This document shows, piece after piece, positions 50,468-64,000 of a stretch of 64,000 nucleotides of DNA. A program made the position numbers and the translations under genes. The notes beneath the pieces were generated by a model. The model was not told the DNA's origin. It searched no databases and saw only the letters and a list, made by a program, of their open reading frames with translations. Origin of the DNA: Metridium senile (taxonomy: Eukaryota; Cnidaria; Anthozoa; Actiniaria; Metridiidae). The stretch spans positions 13,752,347-13,816,346 of the forward strand of contig OX459101.1 in assembly GCA_949775045.1 (NCBI GenBank). Direction: 5' to 3'. Every line of letters begins with the position of its first letter. Position 1 is the stretch's first letter.

Positions 50468-52411
50468 GCATTCTGGGTCGGATTTTGTAGTTTTTTCTAA
50501 ATAAAATCTTGCGGATATATCAGAATGCTCTAATATTCTCAGACATTACTAACAGGGTCTAGGCGATCATTTTGAGCCGCAAACCCCGATCGTTTTGACA
50601 AATTTTGAGATCACCCTATAGGCCATATTGCTTTCTGGGTCGGATTTTGTAGTTTTTTCTCAATAAAATCTTGCGGATATATCAGAATGCTCTAATATTC
50701 TCAGACATTACTAACAGGGTCTAGGCGATCATTTTGAGCTGAAAACCCCGATCGTTTTGACAAATTTTGAGATCACCCTATAGGCCATATTGCATTCTGG
50801 GTCGGATTTTGTAGTTTTTTCTAAATAAAATCTTGCGGATATATCAGAATGCTCTAATATTCTCAGACATTACTAACAGGGTCTAGGCGATCATTTTGTG
50901 CCGAAAACCCCGATCGTTTTGACAAATTTTGAGATCACCCTATAGGCCATATTGCATTCTGGGTCGGATTTTGTAGTTTTTTCTAAATAAAATCTTGCGG
51001 ATATATCAGAATGCTCTAATATTCTCAGACATTACTAACAGGATCTAGGCGATCATTTTGTGCCGAAAACCCCGATCGTTTTGACAAATTTTGAGATCAC
51101 CCTATAGGCCATATTGCATTCTGGGTCGGATTTTGTAGTTTTTTCTAAATAAAATCTTGCGGATATATCAGAATGCTCTAATATTCTCAGACATTACTAA
51201 CAGGGTCTAGGCGATCATTTTGTGCCGAAAACCCCGATCGTTTTGACAAATTTTGAGATCACCCTATAGGCCATATTGCATTCTGGGTCGGATTTTGTAG
51301 TTTTTTCTAAATAAAATCTTGCGGATATATCAGAATGCTCTAATATTCTCAGACATTACTAACAGGGTCTAGGCGATCATTTTGTGCCGAAAACCCCCAT
51401 CGTTTTGACAAATTTTGAGATCACCCTATAGGCCATATTGCATTCTGGGTCGGATTTTGTAGTTTTTTCTAAATAAAATCTTGCGGATATATCAGAATGC
51501 TCTAATATTCTCAGACATTACTAACAGGGTCTAGGCGATCATTTTGAGCCGCAAACCCCGATCGTTTTGACAAATTTTGAGATCACCCTATAGGCCATAT
51601 TGCTTTCTGGGTCGGATTTTGTAGTTTTTTCTCAATAAAATCTTGCGGATATATCAGAATGCTCTAATATTCTCAGACATTACTAACAGGGTCTAGGCGA
51701 TCATTTTGAGCTGAAAACCCCGATCGTTTTGACAAATTTTGAGATCACCCTATAGGCCATATTGCATTCTGGGTCGGATTTTGTAGTTTTTTCTAAATAA
51801 AATCTTGCGGATATATCAGAATGCTCTAATATTCTCAGACATTACTAACAGGGTCTAGGCGATCATTTTGTGCCGAAAACCCCGATCGTTTTGACAAATT
51901 TTGAGATCACCCTATAGGCCATATTGCATTCTGGGTCGGATTTTGTAGTTTTTTCTAAATAAAATCTTGCGGATATATCAGAATGCTCTAATATTCTCAG
52001 ACATTACTAACAGGATCTAGGCGATCATTTTGTGCCGAAAACCCCGATCGTTTTGACAAATTTTGAGATCACCCTATAGGCCATATTGCATTCTGGGTCG
52101 GATTTTGTAGTTTTTTCTAAATAAAATCTTGCGGATATATCAGAATGCTCTAATATTCTCAGACATTACTAACAGGGTCTAGGCGATCATTTTGTGCCGA
52201 AAACCCCGATCGTTTTGACAAATTTTGAGATCACCCTATAGGCCATATTGCATTCTGGGTCGGATTTTGTAGTTTTTTCTAAATAAAATCTTGCGGATAT
52301 ATCAGAATGCTCTAATATTCTCAGACATTACTAACAGGGTCTAGGCGATCATTTTGTGCCGAAAACCCCCATCGTTTTGACAAATTTTGAGATCACCCTA
52401 TAGGCCATATT
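50468..52411 (+). repeat. 972-bp (6-monomer) higher-order repeat within satellite B, two copies
   Basis: Private variants recur 972 bases apart: gctttctggg 50630/51602, caggatctagg 51041/52013 and cccccatcg 51394/52366. A further gctttctggg at 52574 keeps the same step, so a third partial copy follows. 972 is six monomers of 162. Boundaries are approximate. Confidence 0.75.
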
Positions 52412-55400
52412 GCATTCTGGGTCGGATTTTGTAGTTTTTTCTCAATAAAATCTTGCGGATATATCAGAATGCTCTAATATTCTCAGACATTACTAACAGG
52501 GTCTAGGCGATGATTTTGAGCCGCAAACCCCGATCGTTTTGACAAATTTTGAGATCACCCTATAGGCCATATTGCTTTCTGGGTCGGATTTTGTAGTTTT
52601 TTCTCAATAAAATCTTGCGGATATATCAGAATGCTCTAATATTCTCAGACATTACTAACAGGGTCTAGGCGATCATTTTGAGCCGAAAACCCCGATCGTT
52701 TTGACAAATTTTGAGATCACCCTATAGGCCATATTGCATTCTGGGTCGGATTTTGTAGTTTTTTTCTAAATAAAATCTTGCGGATATATCAGAATGCTCT
52801 AATATTCTCAGACATTACTAACAGGGTCTAGGCGATCATTTTGGGCCGAAAATCCCGATCGTTTTGACAAATTTTGAGATCACCCTATAGGCCATATTGC
52901 ATTCTGGGTCGGATTTTGTAGTTTTTTCTAAATAAAATCTTGCGGATATATCAGAATGCTCTAATATTCTCAGACATTACTAACAGGGTCTAGGCGATCA
53001 TTTTGTGCCGAAAACCCCGATCGTTTTGACAAATTTTGAGATCACCCTATAGGCCATATTGCATTCTGGGTCGGATTTTGTAGTTTTTTCTAAATAAAAT
53101 CTTGCGGATATATCAGAATGCTCTAATATTCTTAGACATTACTAACAGGGTCTAGGCGATCATTTTGAGCCGCAAACCCCGATCGTTTTGACAAATTTTG
53201 AGATCACCCTATAGGCCATATTGCTTTCTGGGTCGGATTTTGTAGTTTTTTCTCAATAAAATCTTGCGGATATATCAGAATGCTCTAATATTCTCAGACA
53301 TTACTAACAGGGTCTAGGCGATCATTTTGAGCCGAAAACCCCGATCGTTTTGACAAATTTTGAGATCACCCTATAGGCCATATTGCATTCTGGGTCGGAT
53401 TTTGTAGTTTTTTCTAAATAAAATCTTGCGGATATATCAGAATGCTCTAATATTCTCAGACATTACTAACAGGGTCTAGGCGATCATTTTGGGCCGAAAA
53501 TCCCGATCGTTTTGACAAATTTTGAGATCACCCTATAGGCCATATTGCATTCTGGGTCGGATTTTGTAGTTTTTTCTAAATAAAATCTTGCGGATATATC
53601 AGAATGCTCTAATATTCTCAGACATTACTAACAGGGTCTAGGCGATCATTTTGTGCCGAAAACCCCGATCGTTTTGACAAATTTTGAGATCACCCTATAG
53701 GCCATATTGCATTCTGGGTCGGATTTTGTAGTTTTTTCTAAATAAAATCTTGCGGATATATCAGAATGCTCTAATATTCTCAGACATTACTAACAGGGTC
53801 TAGGCGATCATTTTGTGCCGAAAACCCCGATCGTTTTGACAAATTTTGAGATCACCCTATAGGCCATATTGCATTCTGGGTCGGATTTTGTAGTTTTTTC
53901 TAAATAAAATCTTGCGGATATATCAGAATGCTCTAATATTCTCAGACATTACTAACAGGGTCTAGGCGATCATTTTGTGCCGAAAACCCCGATCGTTTTG
54001 ACAAATTTTGAGATCACCCTATAGGCCATATTGCATTCTGGGTCGGATTTTGTAGTTTTTTCTAAATAAAATCTTGCGGATATATCAGAATGCTCTAATA
54101 TTCTCAGACATTACTAACAGGGTCTAGGCGATCATTTTGTGCCGAAAACCCCCATCGTTTTGACAAATTTTGAGATCACCCTATAGGCCATATTGCATTC
54201 TGGGTCGGATTTTGTAGTTTTTTCTAAATAAAATCTTGCGGATATATCAGAATGCTCTAATATTCTCAGACATTACTAACAGGGTCTAGGCGATCATTTT
54301 GTGCCAAAAACCCCGATCGTTTTGACAAATTTTGAGATCACCCTATAGGCCATATTGCATTCTGGGTCGGATTTTGTAGTTTTTTCTAAATAAAATCTTG
54401 CGGATATATCAGAATGCTCTAATATTCTCAGACATTACTAACAGGGTCTAGGCGATCATTTTGTGCCGAAAACCCCGATCGTTTTTGACAAATTTTGAGA
54501 TCACCCTATAGGCCATATTGCATTCTGGGTCGGATTTTGTAGTTTTTTCTAAATAAAATCTTGCGGATATATCAGAATGCTCTAATATTCTCAGACATTA
54601 CTAACAGGGTCTAGGCGATCATTTTGTGCCGAAAACCCCGATCGTTTTGACAAATTTTGAGATCACCCTATAGGCCATATTGCATTCTGGGTCGGATTTT
54701 GTAGTTTTTTCTAAATAAAATCTTGCGGATATATCAGAATGCTCTAATATTCTCAGACATTACTAACAGGGTCTAGGCGATCATTTTGAGCCGCAAACCC
54801 CGATCGTTTTGACAAATTTTGAGATCACCCTATAGGCCATATTGCATTCTGGGTCGGATTTTGTAGTTTTTTCTAAATAAAATCTTGCGGATATATCAGA
54901 ATGCTCTAATATTCTCAGACATTACTAACAGGCTCTAGGCGATCATTTTGTGCCGAAAACCCCCATCGTTTTGACAAATTTTGAGATCACCCTATAGGCC
55001 ATATTGCATTCTGGGTCGGATTTTGTAGTTTTTTCTAAATAAAATCTTGCGGATATATCAGAATGCTCTAATATTCTCAGACATTACTAACAGGGTCTAG
55101 GCGATCATTTTGAGCCGCAAACCCCGATCGTTTTGACAAATTTTGAGATCACCCTATAGGCCATATTGCTTTCTGGGTCGGATTTTGTAGTTTTTTCTCA
55201 ATAAAATCTTGCGGATATATCAGAATGCTCTAATATTCTCAGACATTACTAACAGGGTCTAGGCGATCATTTTGAGCTGAAAACCCCGATCGTTTTGACA
55301 AATTTTGAGATCACCCTATAGGCCATATTGCATTCTGGGTCGGATTTTGTAGTTTTTTCTAAATAAAATCTTGCGGATATATCAGAATGCTCTAATATTC

Positions 55401-58400
55401 TCAGACATTACTAACAGGGTCTAGGCGATCATTTTGTGCCGAAAACCCCGATCGTTTTGACAAATTTTGAGATCACCCTATAGGCCATATTGCATTCTGG
55501 GTCGGATTTTGTAGTTTTTTCTCAATAAAATCTTGCGGATATATCAGAATGCTCTAATATTCTCAGACATTACTAACAGGATCTAGGCGATCATTTTGTG
55601 CCGAAAACCCCGATCGTTTTGACAAATTTTGAGATCACCCTATAGGCCATATTGCATTCTGGGTCGGATTTTGTAGTTTTTTCTAAATAAAATCTTGCGG
55701 ATATATCAGAATGCTCTAATATTCTCAGACATTACTAACAGGGTCTAGGCGATCATTTTGTGCCGAAAACCCCGATCGTTTTGACAAATTTTGAGATCAC
55801 CCTATAGGCCATATTGCATTCTGGGTCGGATTTTGTAGTTTTTTCTAAATAAAATCTTGCGGATATATCAGAATGCTCTAATATTCTCAGACATTACTAA
55901 CAGGGTCTAGGCGATCATTTTGTGCCGAAAACCCCGATCGTTTTGACAAATTTTGAGATCACCCTATAGGCCATATTGCATTCTGGGTCGGATTTTGTAG
56001 TTTTTTCTAAATAAAATCTTGCGGATATATCAGAATGCTCTAATATTCTCAGACATTACTAACAGGATCTAGGCGATCATTTTGTGTCGAAAACCCCGAT
56101 CGTTTTGACAAATTTTGAGATCACCCTATAGGCCATATTGCATTCTGGGTCGGATTTTGTAGTTTTTTCTAAATAAAATCTTGCGGATATATCAGAATGC
56201 TCTAATATTCTCAGACATTACTAACAGGGTCTAGGCGATCATTTTGAGCCGCAAACCCCGATCGTTTTGACAAATTTTGAGATCACCCTATAGGCCATAT
56301 TGCTTTCTGGGTCGGATTTTGTAGTTTTTTCTCAATAAAATCTTGCGGATATATCAGAATGCTCTAATATTCTCAGACATTACTAACAGGGTCTAGGCGA
56401 TCATTTTGAGCCGAAAACCCCGATCGTTTTGACAAATTTTGAGATCACCCTATAGGCCATATTGCATTCTGGGTCGGATTTTGTAGTTTTTTCTAAATAA
56501 AATCTTGCGGATATATCAGAATGCTCTAATATTCTCAGACATTACTAACAGGGTCTAGGCGATCATTTTGGGCCGAAAATCCCGATCGTTTTGACAAATT
56601 TTGAGATCACCCTATAGGCCATATTGCATTCTGGGTCGGATTTTGTAGTTTTTTCTAAATAAAATCTTGCGGATATATCAGAATGCTCTAATATTCTCAG
56701 ACATTACTAACAGGGTCTAGGCGATCATTTTGTGCCGAAAACCCCGATCGTTTTGACAAATTTTGAGATCACCCTATAGGCCATATTGCATTCTGGGTCG
56801 GATTTTGTAGTTTTTTCTCAATAAAATCTTGCGGATATATCAGAATGCTCTAATATTCTCAGACATTACTAACAGGGTCTAGGCGATCATTTTGTGCCGA
56901 AAACCCCGATCGTTTTGACAAATTTTGAGATCACCCTATAGGCCATATTGCATTCTGGGTCGGATTTTGTAGTTTTTTCTAAATAAAATCTTGCGGATAT
57001 ATCAGAATGCTCTAATATTCTCAGACATTACTAACAGGGTCTAGGCGATCATTTTGTGCCGAAAACCCCGATCGTTTTGACAAATTTTGAGATCACCCTA
57101 TAGGCCATATTGCATTCTGGGTCGGATTTTGTAGTTTTTTCTAAATAAAATCTTGCGGATATATCAGAATGCTCTAATATTCTCAGACATTACTAACAGG
57201 GTCTAGGCGATCATTCTGTGCCGAAAACCCCCATCGTTTTGACAAATTTTGAGATCACCCTATAGGCCATATTGCATTCTGGGTCGGATTTTGTAGTTTT
57301 TTCTAAATAAAATCTTGTGGATATATCAGAATGCTCTAATATTCTCAGACATTACTAACAGGGTCTAGGCGATCATTTTGTGCCGAAAACCCCGATCGTT
57401 TTGACAAATTTTGAGATCAGCCTATAGGCCATATTGCATTCTGGGTCGGATTTTGTAGTTTTTTCTAAATAAAATCTTGCGGATATATCAGAATGCTCTA
57501 ATATTCTCAGACATTACTAACAGGGTCTAGGCGATCATTTTGTGCCGAAAACCCCGATCGTTTTGACAAATTTTGAGATCACCCTATAGGCCATATTGCA
57601 TTCTGGGTCGGATTTTGTAGTTTTTTCTAAATAAAATCTTGCGGATATATCAGAATGCTCTAATATTCTCAGACATTACTAACAGGGTCTAGGCGATCAT
57701 TTTGTGCCGAAAACCCCGATCGTTTTGACAAATTTTGAGATCACCCTATAGGCCATATTGCATTCTGGGTCGGATTTTGTAGTTTTTTCTAAATAAAATC
57801 TTGCGGATATATCAGAATGCTCTAATATTCTCAGACATTACTAACAGGGTCTAGGCGATCATTTTGAGCCGCAAACCCCGATCGTTTTGACAAATTTTGA
57901 GATCACCCTATAGGCCATATTGCTTTCTGGGTCGGATTTTGTAGTTTTTTCTCAATAAAATCTTGCGGATATATCAGAATGCTCTAATATTCTCAGACAT
58001 TACTAACAGGGTCTAGGCGATCATTTTGAGCCGAAAACCCCGATCGTTTTGACAAATTTTGAGATCACCCTATAGGCCATATTGCATTCTGGGTCGGATT
58101 TTGTAGTTTTTTCTAAATAAAATCTTGCGGATATATCAGAATGCTCTAATATTCTCAGATATTACTAACAGGGTCTAGGCGATCATTTTGAGCGAAAACC
58201 CCGATCGTTTTGACAAATTTTGAGATCACCCTATAGGCCATATTGCATTCTGGATCGGATTTTGTAGTTTTTTCTAAATAAAATCTTGCGAATATATCAG
58301 AATGCTCTAATATTCTCAGACATTACTAACAGGGTCTAGGCGATCATTTTGTGCCGAAAACCCCGATCGTTTTGACAAATTTTGAGATCACCCTATAGGC

Positions 58401-58859
58401 CATATTGCATTCTGGGTCGGATTTTGTAGTTTTTTCTAAATAAAATCTTGCGGATATATCAGAATGCTCTAATATTCTCAGATATTACTAACAGGGTCTA
58501 GGCGATCATTTTGAGCGAAAACCCCGATCGTTTTGACAAATTTTGAGATCACCCTATAGGCCATATTGCATTCTGGATCGGATTTTGTAGTTTTTTCTAA
58601 ATAAAATCTTGCGAATATATCAGAATGCTCTAATATTCTCAGACATTACTAACAGGGTCTAGGCGATCATTTTGTGCCGAAAACCCCCATCGTTTTGCCA
58701 AATTTTGAGATCACCCTATAGGCCATATTGCATTCTGGGTCGGATTTTGTAGTTTTTTCTAAATAAAATATTGCCGATATATCAGAATGCTCTAATATTC
58801 TCAGACATTACTAACAGGGTCTAGGCGATCATTTTGAGCCGCAAACCCCGATCGTTTTG

Positions 58860-61800
58860 ACAAATTTTAAGATCACCCTATAGGCCATATTGCTTTCTGG
58901 GTCGGATTTTGTAGTTTTTTCTAAATAAAATCTTGCGGATATATCAGAATGCTCTAATATTCTCAGACATTACTAACAGGGTCTAGGCGATCATTTTGAG
59001 CGAAAACCCCGATCGTTTTGACAAATTTTGAGATCACCCTATAGGCCATATTGCATTCTGGGTCGGATTTTGTAGTTTTTTCTAAATAAAATCTTGCGGA
59101 TATATCAGAATGCTCTAATATTCTCAGACATTACTAACAGGGTCTAGGCGATCATTTTCAGCCGAAAACCCCGATCGTTTTGACAAATTTTGAGATCACC
59201 CTATAGGCCATATTGCATTCTGGGTCGGATTTTGTAGTTTTTTCTAAATAAAATCTTGCGGATATATCAGAATGCTCTAATATTCTCAGACATTACTAAC
59301 AGGGTCTAGGCGATCATTTTGGGCCGAAAATCCCGATCGTTTTGACAAATTTTGAGATCACCCTATAGGCCATATTGCATTCTGGGTCGGATTTTGTAGT
59401 TTTTTCTAAATAAAATCTTGCGGATATATCAGAATGCTCTAATATTCTCAGACATTACTAACAGGGTCTAGGCGATCATTTTGAGCCGAAAACCCCGATC
59501 GTTTGGACAAATTTTGAGATCACCCTATAGGCCATATTGCATTCTGGGTCGGATTTTGTAGTTTTTTCTAAATAAAATCTTGCGGATATATCAGAATGCT
59601 CTAATATTCTCAGACATTACTAACAGGGTCTAGGCGATCATTTTGGGCCGAAAATCCCGATCGTTTTGACAAATTTTGAGATCACCCTATAGGCCATATT
59701 GCATTCTGGGTCGGATTTTGTAGTTTTTTCTAAATAAAATCTTGCGGATATATCAGAATGCTCTAATATTCTCAGACATTACTAACAGGGTCTAGGCGAT
59801 CATTTTGTGCCGAAAACCCCGATCGTTTTGACAAATTTTGAGATCACCCTATAGGCCATATTGCATTCTGGGTCGGATTTTGTAGTTTTTTCTAAATAAA
59901 ATCTTGCGGATATATCAGAATGCTCTAATATTCTCAGACATTACTAACAGGGTCTAGGCGATCATTTTGTGCCGAAAACCCCCATCGTTTTGACAAATTT
60001 TGAGATCACCCTATAGGCCATATTGCATTCTGGGTCGGATTTTGTAGTTTTTTCTAAATAAAATCTTGCGGATATATCAGAATGCTCTAATATTCTCAGA
60101 CATTACTAACAGGGTCTAGGCGATCATTTTGAGCCGAAAACCCCGATCGTTTTGACAAATTTTGAGATCACCCTATAGGCCATATTGCTTTCTGGGTCGG
60201 ATTTTGTAGTTTTTTCTAAATAAAATCTTGCGGATATATCAGAATGCTCTAATATTCTCAGACATTACTAACAGGGTCTAGGCGATCATTTTGAGCGAAA
60301 ACCCCGATCGTTTTGACAAATTTTGAGATCACCCTATAGGCCATATTGCATTCTGGGTCGGATTTTGTAGTTTTTTCTAAATAAAATCTTGCGGATATAT
60401 CAGAATGCTCTAATATTCTCAGACATTACTAACAGGGTATAGGCGATCATTTTGAGCCGAAAACCCCGATCGTTTTGACAAATTTTGAGATCACCCTATA
60501 GGCCATATTGCATTCTGGGTCGGATTTTGTAGTTTTTTCTAAATAAAATCTTGCGGATATATCAGAATGCTCTAATATTCTCAGACATTACTAACAGGGT
60601 CTAGGCGATCATTTTGGGCCGAAAATCCCGATCGTTTTGACAAATTTTGAGATCACCCTATAGGCCATATTGCATTCTGGGTCGGATTTTGTAGTTTTTT
60701 CTAAATAAAATCTTGCGGATATATCAGAATGCTCTAATATTCTCAGACATTACTAACAGGGTCTAGGCGATCATTTTGTGCCGAAAACCCCGATCGTTTT
60801 GACAAATTTTGAGATCACCCTATAGGCCATATTGCATTCTGGGTCGGATTTTGTAGTTTTTTCTAAATAAAATCTTGCGGATATATCAGAATGCTCTAAT
60901 ATTCTCAGACATTACTAACAGGGTCTAGGCGATCATTTTGTGCCGAAAACCCCCATCGTTTTGCCAAATTTTGAGATCACCCTATAGGCCATATTGCATT
61001 CTGGGTCGGATTTTGTAGTTTTTTCTAAATAAAATCTTGCCGATATATCAGAATGCTCTAATATTCTCAGACATTACTAACAGGGTCTAGGCGATCATTT
61101 TGAGCCGCAAACCCCGATCGTTTTGACAAATTTTAAGATCACCCTATAGGCCATATTGCTTTCTGGGTCGGATTTTGTAGTTTTTTCTAAATAAAATCTT
61201 GCGGATATATCAGAATGCTCTAATATTCTCAGACATTACTAACAGGGTCTAGGCGATCATTTTGAGCGAAAACCCCGATCGTTTTGACAAATTTTGAGAT
61301 CACCCTATAGGCCATATTGCATTCTGGGTCGGATTTTGTAGTTTTTTCTAAATAAAATCTTGCGGATATATCAGAATGCTCTAATATTCTCAGACATTAC
61401 TAACAGGGTCTAGGCGATCATTTTGTGCCGAAAACCCCGATCGTTTTGACAAATTTTGAGATCACCCTATAGGCCATATTGCATTCTGGGTCGGATTTTG
61501 TAGTTTTTTCTAAATAAAATCTTGCGGATATATCAGAATGCTCTAATATTCTCAGACATTACTAACAGGGTCTAGGCGATCATTTTGTGCCGAAAACCCC
61601 GATCGTTTTGACAAATTTTGAGATCACCCTATAGGCCATATTGCATTCTGGGTCGGATTTTGTAGTTTTTTCTAAATAAAATCTTGCGGATATATCAGAA
61701 TGCTCTAATATTCTCAGACATTACTAACAGGGTCTAGGCGATCATTTTGAGCCGAAAACCCCGATCGTTTTGACAAATTTTGAGATCACCCTATAGGCCA

Positions 61801-62410
61801 TATTGCATTCTGGGTCGGATTTTGTAGTTTTTTCTAAATAAAATCTTGCGGATATATCAGAATGCTCTAATATTCTCAGACATTACTAACAGGGTCTAGG
61901 CGATCATTTTCGGCCGAAAATCCCGATCGTTTTGACAAATTTTGAGATCACCCTATAGGCCATATTGCATTCTGGGTCGGATTTTGTAGTTTTTTCTAAA
62001 TAAAATCTTGCGGATATATCAGAATGCTCTAATATTCTCAGACATTACTAACAGGGTCTAGGCGATCATTTTGTGCCGAAAACCCCCATCGTTTTGCCAA
62101 ATTTTGAGATCACCCTATAGGCCATATTGCATTCTAGGTCGGATTTTGTAGTTTTTTCTAAATAAAATCTTGCCGATATATCAGAATGCTCTAATATTCT
62201 CAGACATTACTAACAGGGTCTAGGCGATCATTTTGAGCCGCAAACCCCGATCGTTTTGACAAATTTTAAGATCACCCTATAGGCCATATTGCTTTCTGGG
62301 TCGGATTTTGTAGTTTTTTCTAAATAAAATCTTGCGGATATATCAGAATGCTCTAATATTCTCAGACATTACTAACAGGGTCTAGGCGATCATTTTGAGC
62401 GAAAACCCCG
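58860..62410 (+). repeat. Variant-linked three- to four-monomer block of satellite B, three occurrences
   Basis: A linked string of variants (gccaaattttgag, then ttgccgatatatc, then gcaaaccccg, then acaaattttaagatc, then gctttctggg, then gagcgaaaacc) occurs near 58.7-59.0, 60.96-61.27 and 62.09-62.40 kb. The ttttaagatc marker sits at 58865, 61131 and 62264, spacings of 14 and 7 monomers minus one or two bases for the one-base deletions in between. This shows recent block amplification near the right end of the window. Confidence 0.7.
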
Positions 62411-64000
62411 ATCGTTTTGACAAATTTTGAGATCACCCTATAGGCCATATTGCATTCTGGGTCGGATTTTGTAGTTTTTTCTAAATAAAATCTTGCGGAT
62501 ATATCAGAATGCTCTAATATTCTCAGACATTACTAACAGGGTCTAGGCGATCATTTTGTGCCGAAAACCCCGATCGTTTTGACAAATTTTGAGATCACCC
62601 TATAGGCCATATTGCATTCTGGGTCGGATTTTGTAGTTTTTTCTAAATAAAATCTTGCGGATATATCAGAATGCTCTAATATTCTCAGACATTACTAACA
62701 GGGTCTAGGCGATCATTTTGTGCCGAAAACCCCGATCGTTTTGACAAATTTTGAGATCACCCTATAGGCCATATTGCATTCTGGGTCGGATTTTGTAGTT
62801 TTTTCTAAATAAAATCTTGCGGATATATCAGAATGCTCTAATATTCTCAGACATTACTAACAGGGTCTAGGCGATCATTTTGAGCCGAAAACCCCGATCG
62901 TTTTGACAAATTTTGAGATCACCCTATAGGCCATATTGCATTCTGGGTCGGATTTTGTAGTTTTTTCTAAATAAAATCTTGCGGATATATCAGAATGCTC
63001 TAATATTCTCAGACATTACTAACAGGGTCTAGGCGATCATTTTCGGCCGAAAATCCCGATCGTTTTGACAAATTTTGAGATCACCCTATAGGCCATATTG
63101 CATTCTGGGTCGGATTTTGTAGTTTTTTCTAAATAAAATCTTGCGGATATATCAGAATGCTCTAATATTCTCAGACATTACTAACAGGGTCTAGGCGATC
63201 ATTTTGTGCCGAAAACCCCGATCGTTTTGACAAATTTTGAGATCACCCTATAGGCCATATTGCATTCTGGGTCGGATTTTGTAGTTTTTTCTAAATAAAA
63301 TCTTGCGGATATATCAGAATGCTCTAATATTCTCAGACATTACTAACAGGGTCTAGGCGATCATTTTGTGCCGAAAACCCCCATCGTTTTGACAAATTTT
63401 GAGATCACCCTATAGGCCATATTGCATTCTGGGTCGGATTTTGTAGTTTTTTCTAAATAAAATCTTGCGGATATATCAGAATGCTCTAATATTCTCAGAC
63501 ATTACTAACAGGGTCTAGGCGATCATTTTGAGCCGAAAACCCCGATCGTTTTGACAAATTTTGAGATCACCCTATAGGCCATATTGCATTCTGGGTCGGA
63601 TTTTGTAGTTTTTTCTAAATAAAATCTTGCGGATATATCAGAATGCTCTAATATTCTCAGACATTACTAACAGGGTCTAGGCGATCATTTTGTGCCGAAA
63701 ACCCCGATCGTTTTGACAAATTTTGAGATCACCCTATAGGCCATATTGCATTCTGGGTCGGATTTTGTAGTTTTTTCTCAATAAAATCTTGCGGATATAT
63801 CAGAATGCTCTAATATTCTCAGACATTACTAACAGGATCTAGGCGATCATTTTGTGCCGAAAACCCCGATCGTTTTGACAAATTTTGAGATCACCCTATA
63901 GGCCATATTGCATTCTGGGTCGGATTTTGTAGTTTTTTCTAAATAAAATCTTGCGGATATATCAGAATGCTCTAATATTCTCAGACATTACTAACAGGGT

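Larger units (their letters stand above)
48041..64000 (+). repeat. Satellite B: uniform 162-bp monomer, about 98 copies
   Basis: Successive gcattctggg starts at 48041, 48203, 48365 and 48527 are each 162 bases apart, and this continues to the end of the window, which cuts a monomer. The monomer runs gcattctgggtcggatttt, gtagttttttctaaataaaa, cttgcggatatatcag, aatgctctaatattctcag, acattactaacagggtct, aggcgatcattttgtgcc, gaaaaccccgatcg, ttttgacaaattttgagatc, accctataggccatatt. Variation is concentrated at few sites: gtgcc/gagcc/gggcc, gaaaac/gcaaac, cccgat/ccccat, gcatt/gcttt, taaat/tcaat, and one-base indels (extra T near 52755 and 54481; gagcgaaaa for gagccgaaaa several times after 58190). 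No coding frame. It is related to satellite A along its whole length. Confidence 0.97.

Noticed and set aside
6089..64000. CRISPR-like regular repetition
   Set aside because: Whole 142-165 bp units are repeated without unique spacers; this is satellite DNA.
6089..64000. CENP-B box
   Set aside because: Looked for TTCG followed at the right spacing by A and CGGG on both strands. The closest matches (such as the reverse of gtttgagtcgaaaa) lack the CGGG part.

Overview
The window is non-bacterial and looks like a metazoan chromosome segment, most plausibly a marine invertebrate (a cnidarian is my leaning, held weakly). The reasons are an AT-rich background, no dense gene packing, a decayed non-LTR retrotransposon, a broken gene from what I recall as a multicopy invertebrate family ending in a CXC (tesmin/TSO1-like) cysteine motif, and about 58 kb of pure tandem satellite DNA. 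I see no intact protein-coding gene and no RNA gene.

Layout: (1) 1-2290 is AT-rich unique or dispersed-repeat DNA with a 12-bp-arm GC palindrome (225-252), short TAGGCGAT-type repeats and a small tandem duplication. (2) 2290-5965 is a nest of transposon-like remains bracketed by a diverged inverted repeat (about 2293-2405 and 5858-5966). It holds a CXC-type pseudogene (2712-3703), then a 5'-truncated, frameshifted CR1/L2/jockey-like reverse transcriptase (3731-5466) with an AATAAA and a (TTA)n tail. (3) 5669-6089 is spacer. It ends in a second copy of a segment also found at 596-681, and the satellite begins where that copy ends. (4) 6089-48040 is satellite A: head-to-tail monomers of 165, 162, 155 and 142 bp arranged as a mosaic of higher-order repeats (about 1.9, 3.5 and 4.4 kb units, and a roughly 7-kb block repeated 15,151 bp away). 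(5) 48041-64000 is satellite B: about 98 copies of a highly uniform 162-bp monomer, clearly related to A, joined to A in register, and running off the end of the window.

The main interest is structural. Two related satellites of nucleosome-scale length meet in phase at a single junction. A shows layered higher-order repeats with readable recombination junctions, while B is nearly homogeneous with weaker multimer structure. Monomer length, higher-order organisation, A/T-tract phasing and transposon remains at the edge fit a pericentromeric or centromeric array, but that is inference. Long arrays are also prone to assembly collapse or misjoining, so copy numbers should be treated as those of this sequence only.
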